Assembly (NCBI GenBank): GCA_017935345.1
Contig: JAGBHU010000030.1
Coordinates: 34,827 to 98,826 of the forward strand
Direction of reading: 5' to 3'
DNA from: Coprococcus sp.
Lineage (GTDB): Bacteria > Bacillota > Clostridia > Lachnospirales > Lachnospiraceae
Length of the DNA stretch: 64,000 nt
Shown here: one piece after another, positions 18,601 through 25,626 of the stretch
Numbering within the stretch: the first letter of the stretch is position 1
Layout: each line of letters begins with the position of its first letter
Position numbers and translations under genes: made by a program
The notes under the pieces: generated by a model
The model's database searches: none
Seen by the model: only the letters and a program-made list of their open reading frames with translations
Told to the model about the DNA's origin: nothing

Positions 18601-19488
18601 AATAATGTAAGCTTGTCCAGTGAAAAGGATTTGCCATGTATCGATATCGGTAATAATTGTAGTGTAACCTTGAAGCTGGTGGGCAATAACGAGCTTATTA
18701 TAGGCGGTATCAGAATTCCTGAGTCTTCTGTACTGGAGATAGAAGGAGATGGAAATCTTCATATTAAGGTTACGAACAGCAGATACTATGCGATAGGAAA
18801 TGATTTGAATTCCCGTCATGGAGATATTATATTTAATCTGGACGGAGAGATTAATATTCAGGCAAACGGAATGAAGGGTGTTGCCATTGGCTCCGGTATG
18901 GGTGGTTATATTGATATTCATAAGGGTGGCTATGTAATGGATATCAGAGGCCAGCATGGCGTGGCAATCGGTGCGATTCATTCTGATGTAGAGTTGAAGA
19001 TTGATTACTGTAGTCTGGATATTACGTCCGGTATCACAAACGGTGCAGTTATAGGCTCCTATTACGGAAATGCAAGAGTTTATACGGAAAACTTATATTT
19101 AAGGGAACGGTGTAATGGAAGTAATGTTGTCGGAATCGGTACATTATTTGGTGAACAGTGTGAGGTTCATGTAAAAAATGCTTCTGTAGACTTGTATGCC
19201 CAGATAACGGAGTTTTATGGGATAGGCGGACATAATGCAAAGACGGATGTCATTATTGAGCATACGGATTTGAAGGCATATGTACAGGGTGCAAAGGCAT
19301 ATTTTATTGGAAATGATGATAAGACGGCGGTATTGCAATGTGTGTTTGCAGAGCTTCATACAGATGTTAATAATGGTGTGAGTTCGGATATGCGTGCAGA
19401 CGAGGCAGCAATCAGCCTGATAAATACACCGACGGAATTTAAGCATAACGGAACGGTTATTCCACGTAAAGGTAGAACGGGTGAATAG
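15682..19488 (+). CDS. Soluble c-di-GMP phosphodiesterase: PBP-like, degenerate GGDEF, EAL and beta-helix
   Basis: 1268 residues with no signal peptide or membrane helix, so cytosolic. Residues about 5-290 resemble the sugar-binding fold of LacI/PBP1 proteins without the DNA-binding helix-turn-helix (KRIAILTAQ, SIQREQAYRD, ACANDEMALGAAEQL, IAVTGYDST). Residues 300-475 are an uncharacterised, possibly GAF-like linker. GGDEF runs from DSLTGLYNYRGF (484) but its active loop reads RMCNDEF (about 557), so cyclase activity is unlikely. The EAL domain (about 655-900) keeps YEALMR, VVEFTEES, DDYGTGYS, AEGVEN and QGFY, so it should hydrolyse c-di-GMP. The last about 320 residues contain repeated short beta-strand coils with Gly-Ser/Asn turns (AIGSGMGG, AIGAIHS, VIGSYYG, GIGTLFG), suggesting a right-handed beta-helix. 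Sensing a ligand to control c-di-GMP is the likely role. Confidence 0.87.
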   Translation: MIKRKRIAILTAQAEDKTQGSFITGFLEQAFKDNYDVCIFSMYKKLQETAQRETGDSNIYNLINYSMFDAVVLMLDVIQTPGVAKHIEEQVYNSFNGPVLVIDRENRYFESARMDHYTPVVKIIDHLIEVHQCRDIIFINGRKGHPHSIQREQAYRDSMEKHGITVTDDSVYYGDYCYHSGKEIVDKIVKARAYLPQAIACANDEMALGAAEQLTKYGYNIPNDIAVTGYDSTLDGRLGPCSLTSANIPSSEFGSYCAGKIHAMLNELSYDAFYCDEKVLVGGSCGCDSSKWIEEEAVLGRRKRWATDTFLENYSASHNLVMDDLLSSTNLNSFYNTIFQYTYQIRDFDSFYICMNDYWNVPSVMTGEDALRHGYTEYIYPVIRCGADMDFNNSIDFDESFRRDTLLPALYTECDKPRVFFFTPMFFDDRCFGYAALVYKNTPRSYSGIFRRWMKSIMQGMEAFYRQASLAELVTKIESAQIRDSLTGLYNYRGFLDTGLSYILENKVKHKVTVVAIDIFGIREINSNYGRKTGDDAILSLSKLLNECSSTEMVCSRMCNDEFLCLIPIMNEEKNLGEDFVLKLEKAAVDFNISGGKEYDLDIVTGVVDGYVRSSEELETLINSAVTHKNIYKTKLHKTELGQKRINAAEKSMDKLVEDIIDNNKLVYYFQPVVNARTGEIFSYEALMRADIEEKISPLDILQSAERLGRLDDVERATFLNVLEFMDKNSELFVGKKIFINSIPGCRLNNEDEQWVNEMMSKYDGQLVVEFTEESQMNDAQLDALKNNYKRLNVETAIDDYGTGYSNVDNLLRYMPRYVKIDRVLINGIYENPQKQHFVKNIIEFAHDNNIITLAEGVENAKELKEAIKYGIDLIQGFYTAKPNRKVLTNIDVNIANEIVQFNKSNSNRAGNKAYSLTDENRISLVNLAKDRYNHITIESGIEGHNIEIVGAMGFHSNIHMNIEDGFSGTVCLNNVSLSSEKDLPCIDIGNNCSVTLKLVGNNELIIGGIRIPESSVLEIEGDGNLHIKVTNSRYYAIGNDLNSRHGDIIFNLDGEINIQANGMKGVAIGSGMGGYIDIHKGGYVMDIRGQHGVAIGAIHSDVELKIDYCSLDITSGITNGAVIGSYYGNARVYTENLYLRERCNGSNVVGIGTLFGEQCEVHVKNASVDLYAQITEFYGIGGHNAKTDVIIEHTDLKAYVQGAKAYFIGNDDKTAVLQCVFAELHTDVNNGVSSDMRADEAAISLINTPTEFKHNGTVIPRKGRTGE

Positions 19489-19548
19489 ATTGCCGGAAGT
19501 ATCCATAAAATGGGTAAATAGGCTGCCGGAAGATATCAATAAAATGGG
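19479..19548 (+). repeat. Tandem duplication spanning the EAL gene stop codon
   Basis: Two adjacent copies of 33-34 bases (19479-19511, 19512-19545), beginning GGGTRAATAG and containing TGCCGGAAG and ATAAAAT, followed by a partial third start (GGGAT). The functional stop TAG lies in the first copy. Confidence 0.75.
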
Positions 19549-19550
19549 AT

Positions 19551-19582
19551 AAAAAAAGACCTGAGAAAACTCAGGTCTTTTT
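19551..19582. terminator. Bidirectional terminator between the EAL gene and tRNA-Arg
   Basis: AAAGACCTGAG, loop AAAA, CTCAGGTCTTT flanked by A7 and T-rich sequence. It ends the plus-strand EAL gene and the minus-strand SAS-pncC-tRNA unit. Confidence 0.93.
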
Positions 19583-19586
19583 CATA

Positions 19587-19660
19587 CGTGCATGAGAGGA
19601 TTCGAACCCCCGACACCTTGGTCCGTAGCCAAGTGCTCTATCCAGCTGAGCTACATGCAC
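19587..19660 (-). tRNA. tRNA-Arg (anticodon ACG)
   Basis: 74 nt. Acceptor arms GTGCATG and CATGCAC with discriminator G, D-arm with AGCTCAGCTGGATAGAGC, anticodon stem CTTGG/CCAAG around loop CTACGGA (anticodon ACG, inosine-modified in bacteria), T-arm with GGTTCGAATCC. CCA is not encoded. It starts 24 bases after the pncC stop with no room for a separate promoter of normal form, so it is probably processed from the SAS-pncC transcript. Confidence 0.97.
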
Positions 19661-19684
19661 ACTTTTCTTGCAACAGATAACATT

Positions 19685-20152
19685 CTATAACAGTTCAATT
19701 AATTTGTCAAATACAAAATCAACACTTTTTTCACGTACCGCAAGTCTGCCGATATTTCCGAATTGCATCGTATAGGTTAAGAGCCTGCCTGCCAGATATA
19801 TTCCGAAGCATACCATACCGACAGGCTTGGCAGGTGTACCGCCTGACGGCCCGGCGATACCTGAAATGCCGATGCCTACCTGTGCCTGCTGCTCTTTCGC
19901 AATTCCCTGTGCCATTTCTCCCGCTACCTGTTCACTTACGACACCATAGGTATCAATCGTAACAGGATTTACACCCAGATATTTTATTTTTGCAGCATTT
20001 GCATATGTTACAATGGAAGCATCAAGTACCATTGACGCATTTGGAACATTTACGATACGGCTGGCCAGCATACCGCCGGTACAGCTTTCAGCACAGCTGA
20101 TATGATATTCCTTATCAATAAGTTTCTGTACAACAATTTCTTCTTTGTTCAT
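19685..20152 (-). CDS. pncC: Nicotinamide-nucleotide amidohydrolase, CinA C-terminal family
   Basis: 155 residues, the stand-alone CinA C-terminal (PncC) domain without the N-terminal MoeA-like domain. Shows AESCTGGMLASRIVNVPNAS (catalytic Ser-Cys-Thr region), VTYANAAKIKYLGV, YGVVSEQVAGEMAQGI and GIAGPSGGTPAKPVGMVCFGI, all diagnostic. It deamidates nicotinamide mononucleotide to nicotinic acid mononucleotide in NAD recycling. Ribosome binding site GAGGTTAACC precedes ATG. It follows the alarmone synthetase by 30 bases on the same strand and precedes tRNA-Arg. Length and motifs are normal. Confidence 0.94.
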   Translation of the reverse strand: MNKEEIVVQKLIDKEYHISCAESCTGGMLASRIVNVPNASMVLDASIVTYANAAKIKYLGVNPVTIDTYGVVSEQVAGEMAQGIAKEQQAQVGIGISGIAGPSGGTPAKPVGMVCFGIYLAGRLLTYTMQFGNIGRLAVREKSVDFVFDKLIELL

Positions 20153-20182
20153 GGTTAACCTCTTAAAATAATATAAAATGAA

Positions 20183-20899
20183 TTACAACAGATTATTAAA
20201 TTTTTTGATTGGCATTTTTTCTTCGCCATAAATTTTGTTTTTGATTGCCTGCATATCAAGGTCGGTTTGGGCGATGGTGTCTGCACATTTCTTTAAGGCA
20301 GCTGTTATTTCTTCAGGATTTTCAACATCTTGTTTATATTTTAACTGGTGATCAAGACTTGCCCAGAAATCCATGGCAATGGTTCTGATTTGAACCTCAA
20401 CACGCATATCTCTTGTATGGTCTGCAAAAAATACAGGAACCTCAACAATGAGATGAAGGCTTCTGTAGCCGTTTGGTTTTGGATGCATGATATAATCCTT
20501 TGCATCAATCAGAGTTATATCGTCCTGCCTGACAAGTCTTTCGGCAACCGCATAGATATCGTCGATAAAGGAACAGATAACTCTGATACCTGCTGCATCA
20601 TTCAGATTTGACTTAATGGCTTTCACCGATAAAGGTATCTTTTTGGCTTTGAGTTTTGCAGCAATGCTTGCCGGACGCTTCAGCCTTGATGTAATGAATT
20701 CAATAGGGTTTCTCTTATATCTTACACTAAAATCAGTATTTAATACCTCAAGCTTTGTCTGTACCTCTTTTATGGCACAGGTATACATCATCATAAGCTC
20801 TTCAAACTGAGCTATTTCAGTCTGGAAAGGGTTTGTCTCCGGGTAAAGGAGCGCGTCTACATATCGTGTGATATCCTTTTTTTCTTGTCTTTCGTTCAT
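20183..20899 (-). CDS. Small alarmone synthetase, RelQ/RelP type
   Basis: 238 residues. GGAGA at 20909-20913 supports ATG 20897-20899; the frame runs further to 20962 without a site. It is a RelA/SpoT nucleotidyltransferase domain only (no HD, TGS or ACT): IKSNLNDAAGIRVICSFIDDIY, the ATP/GTP loop region MHPKPNGYRSLHLIVEVP, and VEVQIRTIAMDFWASLDHQLKYK, which carry the catalytic Asp/Glu and the conserved RxxxMDFWAxxEH-like motif (here MDFWASLDH). It transfers pyrophosphate from ATP to GDP or GTP, giving (p)ppGpp. A C-terminal helix (ALKKCADTIAQTDLDMQAIKNK) probably mediates tetramers. A matching HD-type hydrolase candidate is encoded at 53224. Confidence 0.93.
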   Translation of the reverse strand: MNERQEKKDITRYVDALLYPETNPFQTEIAQFEELMMMYTCAIKEVQTKLEVLNTDFSVRYKRNPIEFITSRLKRPASIAAKLKAKKIPLSVKAIKSNLNDAAGIRVICSFIDDIYAVAERLVRQDDITLIDAKDYIMHPKPNGYRSLHLIVEVPVFFADHTRDMRVEVQIRTIAMDFWASLDHQLKYKQDVENPEEITAALKKCADTIAQTDLDMQAIKNKIYGEEKMPIKKFNNLL

Positions 20900-21084
20900 T
20901 TCCCAATATCTCCATTCGTTTGTAAATGCAACCGTCCTAAGTAAGTGCAAATGCATATACATTTACAGCTATTTCATTATACAATAAAAGAAAGATGTGG
21001 TATATTAAAAATTAGTAAAAATTTTGAAAATTGGATTGTGCATACTGATGATATAACAAAGTACGATATGGGAGGTTTTTAAGG

Positions 21085-23172
21085 ATGAAAAACAGAAGGA
21101 CGCTGTCGGAATGGGTTAAAAGAGGGATTGGTCTGACCATTGCCGGTACATTATTGCTGTGTAGTCTTTCCGGATGCAGTCAGAATAAAAAAGAAGAGAA
21201 AACTTCTGAGCCTGTAACGACCGGTCAGGTTCAGAATCAAAGTGAAACGACAACCGAAGAACCGGAGACGGAAAAGCTGCTTGAAAATGTTGCAGGCAGT
21301 TATTATGAGGACAGGACGGATGTAAAGGACATCTATGGCGAATTAGAGCGTACATTGGGAGATTCAAGAATTATGGAAATCAATACGGTTCCCGATATGA
21401 AGCTTGTCCTTGCATTAACCGAGAAGGAGGACTTATATATTGCCATATACGATATGGTATCAGGAGAACTGTCGGAAAAGCTGTCTGTCGGCGGGACGGA
21501 TGCAATGTATTACCTTTATAAGGACCGTTATATCGTCTGTATGGATTATACAGAAAGTGAATCAACACTTGCAGTATATGACCTGGAATTGAATATGGTT
21601 ATCCAACATGCGTTTCCTCCATGCTCAGACGAGGAGCTGGAAAATCAAAAGGATGGTGGATTGTATACTACAGATGGCTCTTGGTTTTATAATCCGGAAA
21701 CGGATATGCTGTTTTATTCTTCAGGCTATGGAGATATATATGGATATTCCTTTGCGGATGGAAGCTATACCAATTATGATAAAACAAAAAATGCCGAATG
21801 GGGTGGCGTAGACTTTGTAAAAGAATCATGTACAGACGAAACCTTAGTATGCAGTACCTATGGAGATTATGGCGGCTATACAAAAATAATGGATATAGCG
21901 TCAAAGAAAACAGAAGATGTTTATGGGGAAGTACGTTACAGTATTGACAAGAACGATGCTTCAAGAAATGCACTGATCTGCTATGGACAGGATTATAAAA
22001 TACACAGTAATACGGTCAAAGCAGCATTTGATTATACGATAGAGTATGAGACGGCTGAAATGGAATGGAAGAATGATACCGTATTTACATATCTGAAAAG
22101 TGAAAAAATGACGGAGAATGAAATGCCGGAGTCATTTTCCTGTGCGTATCATGCTTATGATATGAATACAGGCGCGCTTTATGCAAGCCTGAATCTGGGA
22201 AGCTTTGACGCAATGGAATACATAGAGAGCATAAATTCCCATTATAGACAGGGCGGACTTGACGTATGTGGAGATGTGGCTGTTATACGATTAACGGACG
22301 GCTTGGGAGAAATTTGTAACGTGCTTGTCTGGGATTATAAACAGGGTATCTTAGAGGATACAACGGAATACACCGATAAGCTTATAAGCATCAATCACGA
22401 ATATGAGGATATGAGTAATTCGGAAATTAAGAGCATGCTGGAAGAAAAATATCAGATAGAAATCTATTATGGAGAGGATACGGACAACATTCAGATTAAT
22501 GATGTTTATATGACGGCACTTTATGATGAAAACTACATGCATGGTGTATTTGTGAATCTGGCGGAAGCGCTTGAGCTGTTTCCTGATAATCTGCTTTCGC
22601 AGTTTCATTATGACGGCACGGAACAGAAGCTTAGAATTTATCTGTGTAAAGAGGTCAATATTCAAGATAACGGTATCGAGGAGGTCGGCGTGCATACGGT
22701 GTCTGATGATGCCTCCGTCGTGGCGGTCAATGTGTACAACAACTTCAGGCTATATCATGATAATGTAGAGGAAAATAATTTGAAAACAACGATTGTCCAT
22801 GAACTGTTCCATGCGATTACGGAATATCTGGAATTTGATTTCGATATGTGGTTTGCAGAAAATCCGGAGGATTTTGATTATTATCAGGATGCTGCCGGTT
22901 ATGATGAGCATGAGGATTCATTAAAATATACGGCACTGGATGAAAATGAAGAAATTTATTTTGTGAACGCTTACAGCAAGGTAAATCTATATGAAGAGAT
23001 TGCCGTATTGTACGAATACAGCCTGTTTAATGACGTGAATAATACAGCGGAAAAAATACTGGAAAGTGAGCATATAACAAATAAAATCAAAATGTTTAAT
23101 TCATGGATAAGGGATTCTTATGATACGACAGGATGGCCGGAGAAAACCGTCTGGGAGGAATTGGTTGAGTAG
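21085..23172 (+). CDS. Surface lipoprotein with HExxH metallopeptidase motif
   Basis: 695 residues. Lipoprotein signal: basic start, hydrophobic IGLTIAGTLLLCS and lipobox LSGC with Cys31, then a Thr/Glu-rich linker (about 35-75). Residues 80-430 contain repeating Trp/Tyr/Asp-rich strands such as YGDIYGYSFADGSYTNY and resemble a beta-propeller. Near the C-terminus, TTIVHELFHAITEYLEFDF (about 568-586) is a zinc-metallopeptidase HExxH motif, followed about 60 residues later by YEEIAVLYEYSLF, where a Glu could be the third ligand (gluzincin-like). It is probably an extracellular, membrane-anchored protease; the family is not recognised. GGGAGG precedes the start. The next gene begins 16 bases after the stop. 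Confidence 0.72.
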   Translation: MKNRRTLSEWVKRGIGLTIAGTLLLCSLSGCSQNKKEEKTSEPVTTGQVQNQSETTTEEPETEKLLENVAGSYYEDRTDVKDIYGELERTLGDSRIMEINTVPDMKLVLALTEKEDLYIAIYDMVSGELSEKLSVGGTDAMYYLYKDRYIVCMDYTESESTLAVYDLELNMVIQHAFPPCSDEELENQKDGGLYTTDGSWFYNPETDMLFYSSGYGDIYGYSFADGSYTNYDKTKNAEWGGVDFVKESCTDETLVCSTYGDYGGYTKIMDIASKKTEDVYGEVRYSIDKNDASRNALICYGQDYKIHSNTVKAAFDYTIEYETAEMEWKNDTVFTYLKSEKMTENEMPESFSCAYHAYDMNTGALYASLNLGSFDAMEYIESINSHYRQGGLDVCGDVAVIRLTDGLGEICNVLVWDYKQGILEDTTEYTDKLISINHEYEDMSNSEIKSMLEEKYQIEIYYGEDTDNIQINDVYMTALYDENYMHGVFVNLAEALELFPDNLLSQFHYDGTEQKLRIYLCKEVNIQDNGIEEVGVHTVSDDASVVAVNVYNNFRLYHDNVEENNLKTTIVHELFHAITEYLEFDFDMWFAENPEDFDYYQDAAGYDEHEDSLKYTALDENEEIYFVNAYSKVNLYEEIAVLYEYSLFNDVNNTAEKILESEHITNKIKMFNSWIRDSYDTTGWPEKTVWEELVE

Positions 23173-23188
23173 ATAAGGAGCGGAATCG

Positions 23189-24109
23189 TTGAAAAACAGT
23201 ATATATGAAACATTGACAGCGTCAGAACAAATTGCAGGGGCATATGAGGGCTGGCGGAATTATCGCAGAAAGATAACAGATTACATTGAGGATGCTGTTG
23301 CCACATGCTCCAAGAGGAAGCCTGTCGTGTGCATCTGGGGAGCAGGAGCGTCAAATGATATTGATTTGGAAAGACTTGGCGGGATATGTCATCTGATTCT
23401 TGTAGACAGGGATAAAAATGCTTTAAATGCCGCAAAACGACAGTATCAATTGGATGATACCGTATTACTTACGGATATACCGTTTTGGCATATAGAAGAT
23501 GATACCTACAAAATGTTTGAAGCGCTGCTTGCAGACGGAGCGGATGAAGAGCTGGTTATCAGTCTGCTTAAGCATATCAGAGAAAGCAATTCAGGAAACG
23601 TTAAGGCATCAAATGCTTGTATTGCGGATATCAGTATCGCCATCGGGATACACAGTCAGCTCAATGCAAGACTTGCAGCCCTGCTGTATTCGTATCGTGA
23701 AAATTATGAAGAGCAGGAGTTGCTGCATATAGAGCAGGAGATATCAGGGCTGAATGAGGCTGCAGTAGAAAGATTGAACGATCTTTTATATCATGTGACA
23801 TCCGGTGATGTTATATATGGATATGAGCTTCTTACTGTTTACGGAGATGAGCATGCGGCGGAAAAGGTTATACGAGAGCTTGAAACAGAAAAGACAGGAA
23901 ATGTTATACGAAAAGTCCAAACGGAAGCAGCGAAATGGACAAGGCAGACCCATATGGTTGAGGGGGCGAAGCAGCTGGCAAAGGACATTTCGCTTCACAG
24001 AGATTTTGATATGGAAATTGTCAATCAGATATATCTGCCGTGGAATTTTTCGTTTACAGAAAATAAAAAAACTTATGTTATGGAGCTTCTTACCTGTAGG
24101 AAGTTATAG
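23189..24109 (+). CDS. Rossmann-fold protein, possible SAM-dependent methyltransferase
   Basis: 306 residues, apparent TTG start at 23189 with AAGGAG at 23175-23180; no in-frame ATG nearby has a site. Residues 45-75 (PVVCIWGAGASNDIDLERLGGICHLILVDRDKNALN pattern) show a glycine-rich loop and an acidic residue ending beta-2, as in class I methyltransferases or nucleotide-binding folds. The central part is helical, with repeated EQE and ELET charged stretches, and the C-terminal NQIYLPWNFSFTENKKTYVMELLTC looks like closing beta-strands of a methyltransferase. No catalytic motif identifies a substrate. It is likely cotranscribed with the HExxH lipoprotein gene. Confidence 0.5.
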   Translation: MKNSIYETLTASEQIAGAYEGWRNYRRKITDYIEDAVATCSKRKPVVCIWGAGASNDIDLERLGGICHLILVDRDKNALNAAKRQYQLDDTVLLTDIPFWHIEDDTYKMFEALLADGADEELVISLLKHIRESNSGNVKASNACIADISIAIGIHSQLNARLAALLYSYRENYEEQELLHIEQEISGLNEAAVERLNDLLYHVTSGDVIYGYELLTVYGDEHAAEKVIRELETEKTGNVIRKVQTEAAKWTRQTHMVEGAKQLAKDISLHRDFDMEIVNQIYLPWNFSFTENKKTYVMELLTCRKL

Positions 24110-24207
24110 AACTTTGTAAATCAGACAGGAAAAGCACCTGCATAAAAATGATTTGAAACCATAAAAACAGTAGTAACAAACGTATATACGGATAGAAAGG
24201 ATAAAAA

Positions 24208-24735
24208 ATGACAGACAAAGAATTTGACGGGCTTATGTCTGCCATGGCAGATGGCAGCAGAGCTGCACTAAAACAGATTTATGAGGAATATGTGAAGCTG
24301 GTTTATGCGGTCATATATGATACGATGAAAAGCCGGGAAGAGGCGGAGGATATTACATCGGAATTCTTCATAAAGCTGTTTGGCATAGCCGGGAAATACA
24401 AGCCGGGAAACGGTCATAAAAAATGGCTTGTTACCATCGCACGCAATATGGCAATAGACAGAATACGAAAGCTTGACAGAGAGATTGTAGTAGATGAATT
24501 TCCTGAATACAGCAACACGGAGGACTGCTTTGAGGAACAGGCAGCCCTTCGTATGACAATGAAGCAGGCGATGGAAGGTCTTAAGTCAGAAGAGCGGCAG
24601 GTGCTGGATTTGAAGGTGGTAGGCGGATTTACCTTTAAAGATATATCGGAGCTGCTTGATAAACCACAGGGAACAGTCAGCTGGCTCTATAATAATGCAA
24701 TCAAGAAGTTAAGGAGGTGTCAGAAATGGGATTAG
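24208..24735 (+). CDS. ECF-type RNA polymerase sigma factor
   Basis: 175 residues, AGAAAGG before ATG 24208. Sigma region 2: YEEYVKLVYAVIYDTMKSREEAEDITSEFFIKLF with GKYKPGNGHKKWLVTIARNMAIDRIRK (core binding and -10 recognition). Region 4: AMEGLKSEERQVLDLKVVGGFTFKDISELLDKPQGTVSWLYNNAIKKLRR, a helix-turn-helix for the -35 element. No region 3, so a group 4 (ECF) factor. The next gene overlaps by ten bases and has a membrane segment, fitting a sigma/anti-sigma pair. Likely targets, including the neighbouring lipoprotein genes, are unproven. Confidence 0.93.
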   Translation: MTDKEFDGLMSAMADGSRAALKQIYEEYVKLVYAVIYDTMKSREEAEDITSEFFIKLFGIAGKYKPGNGHKKWLVTIARNMAIDRIRKLDREIVVDEFPEYSNTEDCFEEQAALRMTMKQAMEGLKSEERQVLDLKVVGGFTFKDISELLDKPQGTVSWLYNNAIKKLRRCQKWD

Positions 24736-25490
24736 ACAGAGATGACGAATTCGGTATGGACAACAGAACAGAAGAAGTTATAAATGAATATCTGAATAAC
24801 ATGGACATTGACACCGAGGGCATATGGGAGAAGATAGAGGCAGGACTGAATAAAACAGAGACGAATTCCGAGGGGCAGAAAACGGATAACGGAGAGACCA
24901 ATGCCAATCAGCAGGATTTGGCTGATAAGAAGAACAGAAGGAGAAAAATAACAGGTTATATCTGGGGGGCGGTAGGCGCTGCGGCTGTCATTGTGGCAGC
25001 TATGATTGTTCTGCCGTTTGTAACCGGAGTGAAAAATAAAAAGAGTGAGGAGTTTCGATATGATGATACGGAGGCCGCTGTTTGTGAGGATGTCGTATCT
25101 GAAGGTGCAACGGAAGAAACCACCGGAGGAGGAGAGTCGGTAAATGGTGCAAAATTCCAATCGGGGGATATGGAAACGGAAAATGGTGCCAATGAAGAGA
25201 CACTGACGATTCAGGCGACAGAAGCAAGGGATCAGACATCTGTGACTGACAATGCGGAGGCCGCAGATGTAAAGCTGAAAATACTGGAGTTGAAGGAAGA
25301 CAGGGTTTTATGTGAGGTAATAGATATAGAAGAAAACGAATTTGGTATTCAGGCAGAACAGGAAATATCGGTAAAGCTGGTCGGTACGGATGCATCGTTT
25401 TCAGAATATGAAGAAGGTGATATCCTGCTGGGACTTCTGATACAGTCCGATGAAGCGGATTTATATTCATTTTGTCTATATGATGATTAA
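24726..25490 (+). CDS. Single-pass membrane protein, probable anti-sigma partner
   Basis: 254 residues. AGGAGG at 24712-24717 fits ATG 24726, overlapping the sigma gene end by ten bases; the GTG at 24717 lies within the site itself. The N-terminal about 75 residues are acidic and cytosolic (EEVINEYLNNMDIDTEGIWEKI), then a basic patch KNRRRKI, one membrane helix (GYIWGAVGAAAVIVAAMIVLPFV, about 80-102), a Glu/Thr-rich spacer, and a C-terminal beta domain (VKLKILELKEDRVLCEVIDIE). No ZAS (HxxxCxxC) motif was seen, so it is not a classic zinc anti-sigma factor. The anti-sigma role rests on the translational coupling and topology. Confidence 0.62.
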   Translation: MGLDRDDEFGMDNRTEEVINEYLNNMDIDTEGIWEKIEAGLNKTETNSEGQKTDNGETNANQQDLADKKNRRRKITGYIWGAVGAAAVIVAAMIVLPFVTGVKNKKSEEFRYDDTEAAVCEDVVSEGATEETTGGGESVNGAKFQSGDMETENGANEETLTIQATEARDQTSVTDNAEAADVKLKILELKEDRVLCEVIDIEENEFGIQAEQEISVKLVGTDASFSEYEEGDILLGLLIQSDEADLYSFCLYDD

Positions 25491-25550
25491 CATTCAAATC
25501 AAACAAGGACTGATAAAATTTTGTTCCGTTAATGATTAAATAGTTGCCAT

Positions 25551-25626
25551 AAAAAACCTTCCGGTTGTTCGTATATATCTATGAAGATCGTAAAAAGAAG
25601 TTACGAACAAAAAGGGAGGTTTTTTT
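25551..25626 (+). promoter_or_regulatory. Leader hairpin overlapping the serpin ribosome binding site
   Basis: The 5' arm 25551-25573 (AAAAAACCTTCC then GGTTGTTCGTA) pairs with the 3' arm 25602-25626 (TACGAACAA, then GGGAGG and T-run). The 3' arm contains the GGGAGG Shine-Dalgarno site and ends one base before ATG 25627. Closed, it would hide the ribosome binding site and, having a terminal T-run, could also terminate transcription. Confidence 0.55.
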
